Shown here one piece after another: positions 8,012-15,400 of a stretch of DNA of 29,892 nucleotides. Positions within the stretch are counted from its first letter, which is position 1. Each line of letters opens with the position of its first letter. This DNA is from an uncultured Acetatifactor sp. (GTDB taxonomy: Bacteria > Bacillota > Clostridia > Lachnospirales > Lachnospiraceae): assembly GCA_910578215.1 (NCBI GenBank), contig CAJTPH010000033.1, positions 1-29,892 on the forward strand, written 5' to 3'. The notes below the pieces were generated by a model. That model did not search any database. It saw only the letters and a program-made list of their open reading frames with translations, and was not told the DNA's origin. A program made the position numbers and the translations under genes.

Positions 8012-8526
8012 TATCTCCATCCCCCTCCCGCTGCCCACATCACGCCCAAGAATATCAGAAGAATAACCACTGCCCCCATACTTGAGCATATCCATCTCCT
8101 CCTTATCCTCCGCAGGCCCCGTCGGATTCTTTTTTCCCTCTCGGCGGCATTTGCTTCAACTTCAGACGGTTTCTTCTCCAATGAGAAATCCTTTTGAACC
8201 TTTCCGCTAAAAATCTGCGCCTCATCCCCGCAGACAGCTCTCCTTCCGTGCTTTGACGCTCTCTTACATTTTTTTAAATATGCGTCTTCCCCGACCCTGC
8301 ACAGCCAGTCAAACACGCTGCCGCGGTTTTCAAAGCTGTCAACATGCCGAAACGCCTGATAGAAGGTCTCCCGGGTCAGCTCCTCCGCAAGTCTGTCATC
8401 GCCGCACAGCTCCCGCAGGAAGTAATACACCTGTTCCACATACTGCTCGTACAACTGTGAAAAACCTGCCACAATACTCCCCCCATCCTTGAAGACATTA
8501 CAGATTTTTATTTGGAAAGTCTTCAT
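8011..8526 (-). CDS. Sigma-70 region 2 domain fused to a C-terminal membrane helix (no region 4)
   Basis: The 171-residue protein starts like an ECF sigma factor: FSQLYEQYVEQVYYFLRELC, DDRLAEELTRETFYQAFRH and SVFDWLCRVGEDAYLKK (about 22-88) are a recognisable region 2, the part that binds core polymerase and the -10 element. The region 4 helix-turn-helix expected after it is missing. A charged, probably helical segment (about 113-144, KRIRRGLRRIRRR) is followed by a single membrane helix, WICSSMGAVVILLIFLGVMW (145-164), with the basic flank on the cytoplasmic side. The tail resembles the membrane part of an anti-sigma factor, so an in-frame deletion fusing a sigma gene to its anti-sigma gene is one explanation. 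A GTG at 8472 preceded by GGGGGGA is an alternative, shorter start. It is coupled to the acyltransferase through a TAATG overlap. Confidence 0.7.
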   Translation of the reverse strand: MKTFQIKICNVFKDGGSIVAGFSQLYEQYVEQVYYFLRELCGDDRLAEELTRETFYQAFRHVDSFENRGSVFDWLCRVGEDAYLKKCKRASKHGRRAVCGDEAQIFSGKVQKDFSLEKKPSEVEANAAEREKRIRRGLRRIRRRWICSSMGAVVILLIFLGVMWAAGGGWR

Positions 8527-8527
8527 T

Positions 8528-8604
8528 TATAAGCCTTATTTGCATGCCCTTATCTATAAGCCCCATGTGTATACCTTTATAAAAGCTTCATTTGCAGGCC
8601 TTTG
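8528..8604. repeat. Three degenerate ~25-base direct repeats in the leader of the sigma-like gene
   Basis: Units begin at about 8528 (TATAAGCCTTATTTGCATGCC), 8555 (TATAAGCCCCATGTGTATACC) and 8579 (ATAAAAGCTTCATTTGCAGGCC). They share a TA-AAGC...CAT-TG-A---CC-TT frame with many changes. They lie between the predicted promoter and the start codon. No function is evident; they may be an old duplication. Confidence 0.35.
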
Positions 8605-8641
8605 TTACAAAGATTGTAACAAACAAATTTTTAACATTAAA
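8601..8641 (-). promoter_or_regulatory. Promoter of the sigma-like operon overlapped by a perfect palindrome
   Basis: On the minus strand TTTAAT (8641-8636), 17 bases, then TGT-TACAAT (-10 at 8618-8613, with an extended TG) forms a plausible promoter. The palindrome TTTGTTACAA (8601-8610), 3 bases, TTGTAACAAA (8614-8623) lies across its -10 box, which is what a repressor operator would look like. The GTTACAA half-sites are the same as in the tetR/degV promoter palindrome. The rest of the 8527-8870 gap holds only this, the leader repeats and the XRE upstream palindrome. Confidence 0.5.
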
Positions 8642-8791
8642 CTGACCGATGCTTTAAGATTTGTTTAAGATTTGCCTGTATTGCTGACTTCTTCCCTTCC
8701 AGGGCCTTTCAAGGAATCCAGGGTTTATGATTGTCCTGGCTGACTCTAAGATTTGTCATTACTGTTGCCATTTGTTTTCCTCACCTTCTTT

Positions 8792-8816
8792 AAATATTGT
8801 TTGACAGACAATATTT
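8792..8816. promoter_or_regulatory. Palindrome containing TTGACA upstream of the XRE gene
   Basis: AAATATTGT (8792-8800) and ACAATATTT (8808-8816) are perfect 9-base arms around TTGACAG, whose first six bases are a consensus -35 box. No good -10 box sits at the usual distance, so its use as a promoter is uncertain. Its position 55 bases before the XRE start codon suggests an autoregulatory operator. Confidence 0.45.
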
Positions 8817-8870
8817 TATCTGTTGCTTTTAATAAACCTATGATATATTAAACCATAGGAGGGTTTTTAT

Positions 8871-9284
8871 ATGGCGATAGGTGAAAATATAAGACGACTA
8901 CGAAAAGAAAAAGGATATACTCAAAAACAGCTGGCTGAAAAATGTGATATGTATGAATCCCAAATCAGGAAATATGAACTGAGCAATGCAAATCCTAAGT
9001 TGGACACTATCCGTAAGATATCCGCCGCTTTGGGTGTCTATATCAGCGACCTGGTGGATGATTGGAGTAAGATTTCTAAAGATGAGATATCAGAAGATTT
9101 GGAAAATGACAGTGCTGAGAACATGTCCCATAATACAGCAATAGAATTGAGCGGCTATCCTCTGGCTGATTCTGAAAAGCCTTTACTTGAAACTTACAGG
9201 CAGCTCAACCCAGCAGGCCAAGACAAGGCCATAGAGCAAGTGAAGCTGTTGACCAAGATACCAGAGTACCGCAAGGAAGAATAG
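8871..9284 (+). CDS. XRE family helix-turn-helix regulator
   Basis: A 137-residue DNA-binding protein. Residues 5-60 form a standard Cro/C1 helix-turn-helix (IGENIRRLRKEKGYTQKQLAEKC...SQIRKYELSNANPKLDTIRKISAALGV). The C-terminal part carries LLETYRQLNPAGQDKAIEQVKLL, a helix often seen at the end of phage- and plasmid-type repressors in Firmicutes. AGGAGG precedes the ATG at a good distance, and a 25-base palindrome lies upstream. The gene opens an AT-richer accessory segment that also holds a small toxin and two unknown proteins, so it may regulate these or be the remnant of a mobile element. No partner protease or phage gene is present. Confidence 0.85.
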   Translation: MAIGENIRRLRKEKGYTQKQLAEKCDMYESQIRKYELSNANPKLDTIRKISAALGVYISDLVDDWSKISKDEISEDLENDSAENMSHNTAIELSGYPLADSEKPLLETYRQLNPAGQDKAIEQVKLLTKIPEYRKEE

Positions 9285-9410
9285 CCCCACCGCCGAACCA
9301 GCAGATCAGGGCGTCATATAGGAGTGTTCCTTGTTGGAACATCACCTCCAGGAGCCGAGCAACCTTGCGTTGGGGGTCTGTCCGAAAAACGGACGTACCG
9401 CACCATGACA
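9285..9410 (+). other. Untranslated stretch with three small hairpins between XRE and toxin genes
   Basis: No protein gene is supported here. Three short stem-loops follow one another: TGTTCC/GGAACA (9325-9341), CAAC/GTTG (9360-9372) and GTCCG/CGGAC around five A (9380-9394). They could end the XRE transcript or form a structured leader. The sequence is more GC-rich than its surroundings. A 68-codon minus-strand frame here overlaps the XRE gene and looks non-coding. Confidence 0.3.
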
Positions 9411-9424
9411 ATATAATATGCTTA
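9411..9424 (+). promoter_or_regulatory. Promoter -10 region of the toxin mRNA
   Basis: TATAAT lies at 9412-9417, followed by ATGCTTA. The -35 region at the usual spacing is weak. The 14 bases 9411-9424 recur in inverted orientation at 9664-9677 as the -10/start region of the antisense RNA, so the two transcripts would begin nearly identically. A start near 9424 gives a leader of about 64 bases before the toxin ATG. Confidence 0.5.
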
Positions 9425-9487
9425 CCAGGGGAGCCGATGGGGCGATTATGTCAGCTGCCGGACATTAAAGGAAGGGAGCTGGTGCCA

Positions 9488-9574
9488 ATGGTTACATACA
9501 GTGATCTGTTCACATTTGTAATTATGCTTTGCGCTGTGATAACTCTTGTTGTCTACATCAAACGCAAAAAGTAG
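9488..9574 (+). CDS. Holin-like / TxpA-Fst-type small membrane toxin (28 aa)
   Basis: The product MVTYSDLFTFVIMLCAVITLV...KRKK is a single membrane helix followed by a basic tail. This matches the 'putative holin-like toxin' family, whose members often start MVTY and belong with TxpA/Fst-like type I toxins that damage the membrane when over-made. GGAAGGGAG stands about 10 bases before the ATG, which is preferred over a longer frame starting at 9365. The gene ends inside a strong hairpin (9567-9608), and a convergent promoter at 9671-9699 would make an RNA complementary to its 3' end. That is the expected layout of a type I toxin-antitoxin pair. Toxicity is inferred from family and layout. Confidence 0.7.
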   Translation: MVTYSDLFTFVIMLCAVITLVVYIKRKK

Positions 9575-9664
9575 CGCCCTCGTCCTGGTAAGATAAGGCG
9601 CTACTTTTCGTAACTAATTATTTTGCCGGCGGCTAGGTGTACTCCAGCCATTGGCTTTCTTGTT
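9566..9664 (-). ncRNA. Candidate antisense antitoxin RNA (about 100 nt)
   Basis: A strong minus-strand promoter at 9699-9671 predicts a start near 9664, and the shared terminator predicts an end near 9566. The RNA would be complementary to the last codons and 3' untranslated end of the toxin mRNA, as RatA is to txpA. Both ends are predicted from promoter and terminator only. Confidence 0.55.
9567..9608. terminator. Bidirectional terminator shared by toxin and antisense RNA
   Basis: AAAAGTAGCGCC (9567-9578) and GGCGCTACTTTT (9597-9608) pair perfectly over 12 bases with an 18-base loop. A-runs on the left and T-runs on the right give a U tract in both directions. The toxin stop codon lies in the left arm. 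Convergent transcripts ending here overlap by about 43 bases. Confidence 0.8.
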
Positions 9665-9892
9665 AAGCATATTATATCCCATACCCAAAGAACCGTCAAG
9701 TAAAAAAGCGGCTCCCGCATCACCAGGAACCGCCTGGACGGGCACTTCCGCAGCCTGATCTACCATGACGGCGCCGGAAACATTTTCTATTACAATATAT
9801 TTATGGTTAATATGCCTTACAGCCGGTAAGGAATTATCTATCTTGTTGCTGATTTTTTGTTGGCAGGCATATAACAAATTTTCTACCGACAA
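9614..9892 (-). CDS. Doubtful 92-codon frame overlapping the antisense promoter
   Basis: A frame from a TTG at 9892 to a stop at 9614. It has no credible ribosome binding site and an in-frame stop just upstream, and nothing in it matches a family I know. The middle (HINHKYIVIENVSGAVMVDQ) has coding-like composition, so it could be the decayed end of a gene. Its 3' third coincides with the antisense RNA promoter. I list it only so that the region 9612-9953 is described; nothing else is seen there. Confidence 0.2.
   Translation of the reverse strand: MSVENLLYACQQKISNKIDNSLPAVRHINHKYIVIENVSGAVMVDQAAEVPVQAVPGDAGAAFLLDGSLGMGYNMLNKKANGWSTPSRRQNN
9671..9699 (-). promoter_or_regulatory. Promoter for the antisense RNA
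   Basis: On the minus strand TTGACG (9699-9694), 17 bases, then a perfect TATAAT (9676-9671). This is one of the best promoters in the window and points at the 3' end of the toxin gene. No well-supported protein gene lies immediately downstream of it. Confidence 0.7.
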
Positions 9893-9953
9893 TACTTAAA
9901 AATACTTTTTGTACTTGATTGCTTATTATGATGTTTTTCGTGAGGTGATTAAT

Positions 9954-10100
9954 ATGAACTCCGAAGAATATATGAAAAATCAGACAAAAAAGGACTATAA
10001 GAAAGAACTTGGCGCAAAGGCAGCTTGGCACAGCAAAATTTCGGCAGCAAAAGCAGCAAAAAACTCGGTTGTAATCAAGGTTGATTTCCTGCTGATTTAG
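9954..10100 (+). CDS. Small basic protein (48 aa), unknown
   Basis: GAGGTGA stands 7 bases before an ATG at 9954 that opens a 48-codon frame. The product is rich in Lys and Ala (MNSEEYMKNQTKKDYKKELG, then AKAAWHSKISAAKAAKNS) and ends in a short hydrophobic tail (VVIKVDFLLI). A longer frame beginning at 9909 lacks a ribosome site. I recognise no family. It lies next to the toxin locus and may belong to the same accessory segment. It could be a small nucleic-acid-binding or helical peptide, but nothing beyond composition supports that. Confidence 0.4.
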   Translation: MNSEEYMKNQTKKDYKKELGAKAAWHSKISAAKAAKNSVVIKVDFLLI

Positions 10101-10427
10101 TAATATAATAATACGAGGTGCCCATAAAATACAACATCTGTCCAAGCAGAAATAGGTGAAAGACTAAAATCCCTTTTATCCCCTTCAAAGTGGAAATAAA
10201 CTTTTCACTTTATCCCATGCTTCACTGGATTCCTTTGTTCCGGAAAACAGTGGTCTTCTGTGGAAATATACAGGGCAGATATTATACCGCGCGGATTTCT
10301 TTTGACTACAGGGTTAAATTTTAGGGTACGCTATACGCATTCCCCGGCGGCTGCCAGTGGGAAATTACATGACGGCACGGCTATGGGATTTTGCAGGATC
10401 TATCGGAAAATAACAGGAGGAACACTT
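10101..10427 (+). other. Gene-free stretch upstream of an unknown gene
   Basis: No supported gene. It contains a weak inverted repeat AAAGTG/CACTTT (10187-10211) and two copies of a TTTATCCC motif around it. The frame of the next gene stays open for 56 codons leftward to 10260, but this extension reads as unrelated residues and has no ribosome site. Confidence 0.3.
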
Positions 10428-10880
10428 ATGGATTTGGAACATTTATTGAATGATACTCTGGAAGAATTTTTTCTGCAATATGTTGGCAATAAAATCGAAG
10501 AAGTTTCGGAGCTGCCGGAAATGTTAAAAGATATCCATTATCTTATGGACAAGCAGGAACTGATTGCCAAAACTACAAGATGTGAGATTCTGGGCATCGA
10601 TAATTCTTTTGTGGACAATTATTCTGTATCAGGAAATGAGATCCATATTGAATACGAAATAGAATTTATTTTACAGACGTTTATTGATTCGGAATTTATC
10701 TGGAGAGTACAGGGCTGTGCCCAGGCAAAATTTGCCATTTCAGGTCCGGCTTCGGCGGACTGGCTCGTTTTTGACGAACTGGATAACGATTTTTTTGATT
10801 ATTATGAAAAATATAAAGAATACGCACATTTTGAAAAGATCACTTATACAGATATCGAATGTGATACAATCAGCGTATAA
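10428..10880 (+). CDS. Unknown acidic protein (150 aa)
   Basis: AGGAGG lies 8 bases before the ATG at 10428, which I prefer to the longer open frame starting at 10260. The protein begins MDLEHLLNDTLEEFFLQYV and is strongly acidic throughout, with aromatic-rich segments (NDFFDYYEKYKEYAHFEK). The alternating pattern IHIEYEIEFILQTFIDSEFIWRVQG suggests beta strands in the middle. There is no signal peptide or membrane segment, so it should be cytoplasmic. It does not match a family I can name. A lipoprotein gene follows 74 bases downstream on the same strand, possibly in the same transcript. Confidence 0.65.
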   Translation: MDLEHLLNDTLEEFFLQYVGNKIEEVSELPEMLKDIHYLMDKQELIAKTTRCEILGIDNSFVDNYSVSGNEIHIEYEIEFILQTFIDSEFIWRVQGCAQAKFAISGPASADWLVFDELDNDFFDYYEKYKEYAHFEKITYTDIECDTISV

Positions 10881-10954
10881 AGTACAAATAAGAAACACGT
10901 AAAGCTTTAAATTGCTGTATGATAATCAATGCTTATAAAAACAAGGAGCTATTT

Positions 10955-12130
10955 ATGAAAAAGTTACTATTACCTGTTATTGTACTGTGCATGATATTCG
11001 GCTTTACTTCCTGCGGGAATGACGATAAGAAGCCCTCAACGGAGCAGGACTTGGATAACTGGACCGAAAAGGATTTGGAAGACGCATTAAATGAGCTGGA
11101 TTCTGCTAAGGGGTCCTCCGGCGCCTCCGATCAGGAGCCTGCCGTCCCTCCAGTCGATTCCTTCGAGGCAAAGCAGGAAATTCTTGACGCAGCCTGGGAC
11201 AGCGGACTGGTTCAGATCGACGACAAGCTGATTCAGCTGCCTGTCCGTTTAAACGAGTTGGTGGATATGGGGCTGGATTATGAAATTGCATCCGGCAATA
11301 AGTCCAAGGACTTTCTGTTTACGCAAAATGAGACCATTTCATTGAATGTTACATATAAGGGAGTGCAGCTAAGCAGTCTGGTCTTTACAAAAGAAACGGA
11401 AGCACCCGAGACCGTAAAGGACATAAACCCGTTAATAGATAAGATTTCCGTACTGAGCAAGCCTGAAACTATTACAATGTATTTCCCCGGCGGCCTGACC
11501 TTTGACGCCCCTTATGCTTCGGCTGAGGAAAAGCTGGGAAAAGCCACGGAGGTCGACTCAAACCTGACCTGTAAGTATGGGCAGCTCGGAAGCGCCCACA
11601 CGGATATGCAATATGGAATTAACGTCCGGGTTGACAGAAACACCCAGGTCCTTTCCGGATTTGAAATCGGAAAGAGTATTCATGAAAGCGACAGAAATAG
11701 TTTAACAACGATTTCCTTCGAGAATGTGCCAAACACACAAACCTCCGATATCCACAATGTAAGCCTGCTGTGGGCGCCTGAATATAAAACGATTCCGGGT
11801 ATGCTTAAATCGGAACGCCGTGTGGACAGCGTTTTAAATGACAGCGGTAAAAGGTACTATATCAGCTTATCTTTTACCATGTTGGCGCAGAAATATGCCA
11901 GCCCCTTTGATTATATTGAGTACGGAGAGCCCATTCTTGATACTGCCGGCGAAAACGGCGTAAGCCGCAAGGTATATAACACAGGCCACACCTATGTTGT
12001 GGTTTGCTCCACGGACGTAAATATTTTTAAAGCGACTATAAGCTGTAAAAATATGTCCGATTCCTCGGAGGACACGCTTGCCGCCTTACAGGAGCTTGTA
12101 TTTCAAATAGCAGAATCAGTACAATTCTAA
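10955..12130 (+). CDS. Lipoprotein (391 aa), unknown
   Basis: AAGGAG stands 6 bases before the ATG at 10955 (an upstream ATG at 10919 has none). The signal peptide MKKLLLPVIVLCMIFGFTSC ends in a lipobox with Cys20, so the mature protein is anchored outside the cell. A Ser/Pro/acid-rich linker (about 25-65) leads to a probably beta-rich body. The segment IQLPVRLNELVDMGLDYE followed by KGVQLSSLVF resembles a module found in many Lachnospiraceae lipoproteins in which a fixed 'property' domain recurs. No catalytic motif is visible. A strong terminator follows at 12138-12236, so the transcript ends here. It may be co-transcribed with the unknown acidic protein upstream. Confidence 0.75.
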   Translation: MKKLLLPVIVLCMIFGFTSCGNDDKKPSTEQDLDNWTEKDLEDALNELDSAKGSSGASDQEPAVPPVDSFEAKQEILDAAWDSGLVQIDDKLIQLPVRLNELVDMGLDYEIASGNKSKDFLFTQNETISLNVTYKGVQLSSLVFTKETEAPETVKDINPLIDKISVLSKPETITMYFPGGLTFDAPYASAEEKLGKATEVDSNLTCKYGQLGSAHTDMQYGINVRVDRNTQVLSGFEIGKSIHESDRNSLTTISFENVPNTQTSDIHNVSLLWAPEYKTIPGMLKSERRVDSVLNDSGKRYYISLSFTMLAQKYASPFDYIEYGEPILDTAGENGVSRKVYNTGHTYVVVCSTDVNIFKATISCKNMSDSSEDTLAALQELVFQIAESVQF

Positions 12131-12137
12131 TGTTTCC

Positions 12138-12236
12138 GGGGCTGTTGCAAAGCTCAGAGAAAATACAAAATATGGTTTTTAATTCCTATTTGCCATATAT
12201 TGTATCAAATCTTTGTTATGCAGCAGCCCCTTTTTT
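12138..12236 (+). terminator. Long two-layer hairpin terminator
   Basis: An outer stem pairs GGGGCTGTTGC...AAAG (12138-12152) with CTTTG...GCAGCAGCCCC (12211-12230). An inner stem pairs a 13-base arm starting ATACAAAATATGG with its near-complement further on, one mismatch. Six T follow at 12231-12236. The first 21 bases match 404-424 with one change. Confidence 0.7.
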
Positions 12237-12351
12237 CTATACCTCTTGAGGCGTCATATTTTAATTATACTCATACTGTCTGAAAAACCGTCACTCTGCC
12301 TATTCCCCGGTGCTTTTTAATAAATATTCGCTGAGCTATTCGTAGCCGAAG

Positions 12352-12400
12352 CAAAAAAATATTACCTCCCGGGGCGCGGCTGCCGCGCCCGGAAGGTAAT
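12352..12400 (-). terminator. Terminator of the PL11 lyase gene
   Basis: ATTACCT and AGGTAAT close a GC-rich stem (12361-12400, CGCGGC/GCCGCG core). On the minus strand it is followed by a run of seven T. It lies just past the stop codon of the lyase gene. Between 12237 and 12351 nothing else is seen. Confidence 0.85.
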
Positions 12401-12411
12401 GCTAATAATAC

Positions 12412-15400
12412 TTACTTTTTCTTGCGGAGCTTAAGCAGCGCAAATGCCGCTCCGCCGGCCACTACTACTATGCCTGCAACGATCCAGACCCAGGTAAGGC
12501 TTCCGGATTCTTCGCTCTTAACGGAGCTGCCGGATACGTCGGTGTCATCAGGCGCATCCGTAGGCGCCGCCTCAGGCTCTGTGGTAGATGTGGGCTGCGT
12601 GGTAGGCAGGAGCTCGGGTTCTATGGTAGATGTCTCCGCCTCGGGCTCCGGGGCAGCTGTCGCCTCAGGCACCACAAGAGGCTTCGGCGTAGGCGCCGGC
12701 CTGCCCTCTGTTCCGGGGTACTTTATGTTTGCGGTAGCAAGCTTCATAGCGGATACATCGCTCTTGATATCCTCGCCCAGATAAATTCCCAGATGAGGAG
12801 GCTGATTATAGCTGGTGTTCTGATTGGCAACCGCATTGCGGTATACGGGATCATGCATCAGCGTATAGATCATGTATCTGGTTTCTTCCGTAGTCATATA
12901 GATACGAAGCTCCGTATCATCCTCATTGCGCACCACCGCTTCCTCACGCCAGTCGCCGAACAGGTCGGCCACAAGGCTGGGGGTGTTCTTGGTGCTGTTG
13001 CACATCTTGGTGCCTTCAAAGGTGATCAGCGTGTCGCTGCCGCCGCTGGTCTCATTGTACTTGGTAATGGTCATGTTGCCTTCCGTACCTGCGCCGTCGG
13101 CAAGCTCGCTCAGAAGGTCGCCGTCCCAGTAAATTCTCCAGTTGCAGGATACCGCGGATCTGCTGGGATTGACAAGGGAACCGTCAAAGCCGTAAATACC
13201 GCTGCCATCCGATGTTGCCCAGGATTCAAAGCCGGGAGCGGACGTTATATTCGCCGCGACTCCGCGTCCTACATCCTTTGAGCTGAACCATGAGCCTCCG
13301 ACACGGGTGCCGTTTGCGGCATTGTACAGAGCCTGGTTCATGGTCGCCGTAGATTTATCCTCCTGAGGAGAAAATACATACAGATTATTGTTATTGGGGT
13401 TCATAGCCGCAAGGTGAATGGAATCGCCGTGTCCGCCGAAATCCCTTCCGTCCTTACCGTTGTTTACCCAGAGCACCGTGCCGTCATGATCGATGGCAAT
13501 AGCGCCCATGACAAGCTCGTCAAAGCCGTCCTGATCCACGTCGCCGGTAGACTGATTGTGGTTGCCCTTTCCGGCATTTTCGTCGCCGGTCTCCGCGACA
13601 AAGTTCCACTCCATCTGAAGCTTTCCGTCACGCAGGGTATATGCCGCAATGGTGGTCTTAGCATAATAGCCGCGGTTGAACAATACTGCGGGAATCGTCT
13701 CCGTGCAGTTGGCATCGGACTTATCCTTGGGCAGATAAGCCAGGGCAATATTGTAACGCGCCGATCTGTTGCCTCCGTCTGCCTTACCCCAGTCGGTGTA
13801 ATTTCCGGTGGTGTTCACATAGTCGATGGTATCGATTTCTTCGCCGGTCAAGCCGTTAAACACTGTCACATACTCATGGCTGTTGGAATTCACATGCCCG
13901 TTGTTATCAATATTGGTTCCGGGAACCACGCTCTTATCACCGATATAGGATACGATCGTGCTCTCGTCGTTCATGTCAAATTTGCCCTTCGCATTGGGCT
14001 TGTAGGTGGTCGTGCCGTCGGAGGTCTTTATAAAGAGCTCTGCCTTGCCGTCCTCGTCCAGATCGTAGAACATGAACTGGTTAAAGTGCGCGCCCGAAGG
14101 CATCTCCAGACCCATATTCAATCTCCAGAGAGGTGTGCCGTCCAGCTTATACACATCAAAGATGGTAGGAGAGGAGGGCGAGACTGCCTTACCGGAGTCA
14201 AATGCGTTGTCGGGATACCACTTCACTATAAATTCGTACTGTCCGTCGCCGTCCACGTCCGCAACACCCGCGTCATTCAGGGTATAGGCCGAAAGGGTTC
14301 CGTCCCTGTTGGGCTGAGGGTCCGGCTTCTGCATGGGAATGGAAATATAATTTTTATCGTTTGCCTTGACCGCTGCGCTCTCGGTGGTCTGGTCACCCAG
14401 AATGGTCTCAATGGTATAGGAATCGCCAGCTTTACCATTTGCGTCCATAAAATTGGTTCTGGAGCTGATCGCCACATCGTTTACCTTTTCGCCGTTGCGC
14501 TTTACGTTAAAGGAAATGTTCTCGCCGTACTCCGTCGCAAGCAACCTCCAGGAGACGAAAACTCCCTTATCCGTAGCTACCGCATAAACGCCTCTGTCCA
14601 ATAATTCCATATTGCGTGCATATGCGTTATAAAGATCAGGGCTGTAGAAATTGCTTACATGGAAGTATACATCATAGCCTGAAAAGCTCTGCTTTCCGCT
14701 GGGGTTGGTGTTTTTCGCCAGCTTATCCTTCTGGATCTCAACTAACCCTTCTGTTCCTTCCAGATTAGCGCCAAATACATAGATAGCCTGCTTGGTAATG
14801 TCAAACTCACCGTTAAGCGCCGTCCATTCGCCAACCTTTACCTTGCCCATCTTGCCGTCGCTCATGATCGCATCCACTTCTGTGGGGAACATATCCTTGG
14901 TGAGATTATCACCGTACTCCAGCTCCAGGGTCGTAGGATGAAAAGCGTAGGTAGGATATATATAAGGAAGGTATTGCATGGTAAAGGACACACTCAAATT
15001 CTTGGGATTGTTCATGCCGCTTTCCAGCTCCAGGGGCGCCGTCCACACATAGGTGCCGGATTTCTCCGCGTCAAATGCAGGCTCGGAAACCCACTTGCCC
15101 AGAGTCACATCCCTGCTGCTGCCGTCTCCCATCTTTGCAGTTACCTTTGTAGGGAATTTAAAGCCTTCATAATCCTTCTTTGTAAAGGAAACGCCTGCCG
15201 GATTGGTAATCCCTGTCACATCCGAAGCCGTGTAGCTTACGCCTGTGCCCTCCCCGGTGCATGCCAGCGTCATGTTGTCATAGAACGGACCCGCGCCCGT
15301 AGTCTTCAGCTGGATGCCTGCCACGTCAAAGTTGGATATGCCTGCCGTAGCCGCTCCGTTGACATGGGTGCCTGCGTCAATGATATTGCCGCCCTTATTA

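Noticed and set aside
8528..8604. Possible CRISPR-like array
   Set aside because: Only three strongly degenerate units without spacers of constant size; no cas gene is near.
9205..9411. 68-codon minus-strand frame over the end of the XRE gene
   Set aside because: No ribosome site, overlaps a real gene, and its hydrophobic composition follows from the sequence on the other strand.
10260..10427. Upstream extension of the unknown acidic protein
   Set aside because: The strong AGGAGG before 10428 decides the start; the extension reads as unrelated residues with no ribosome site.
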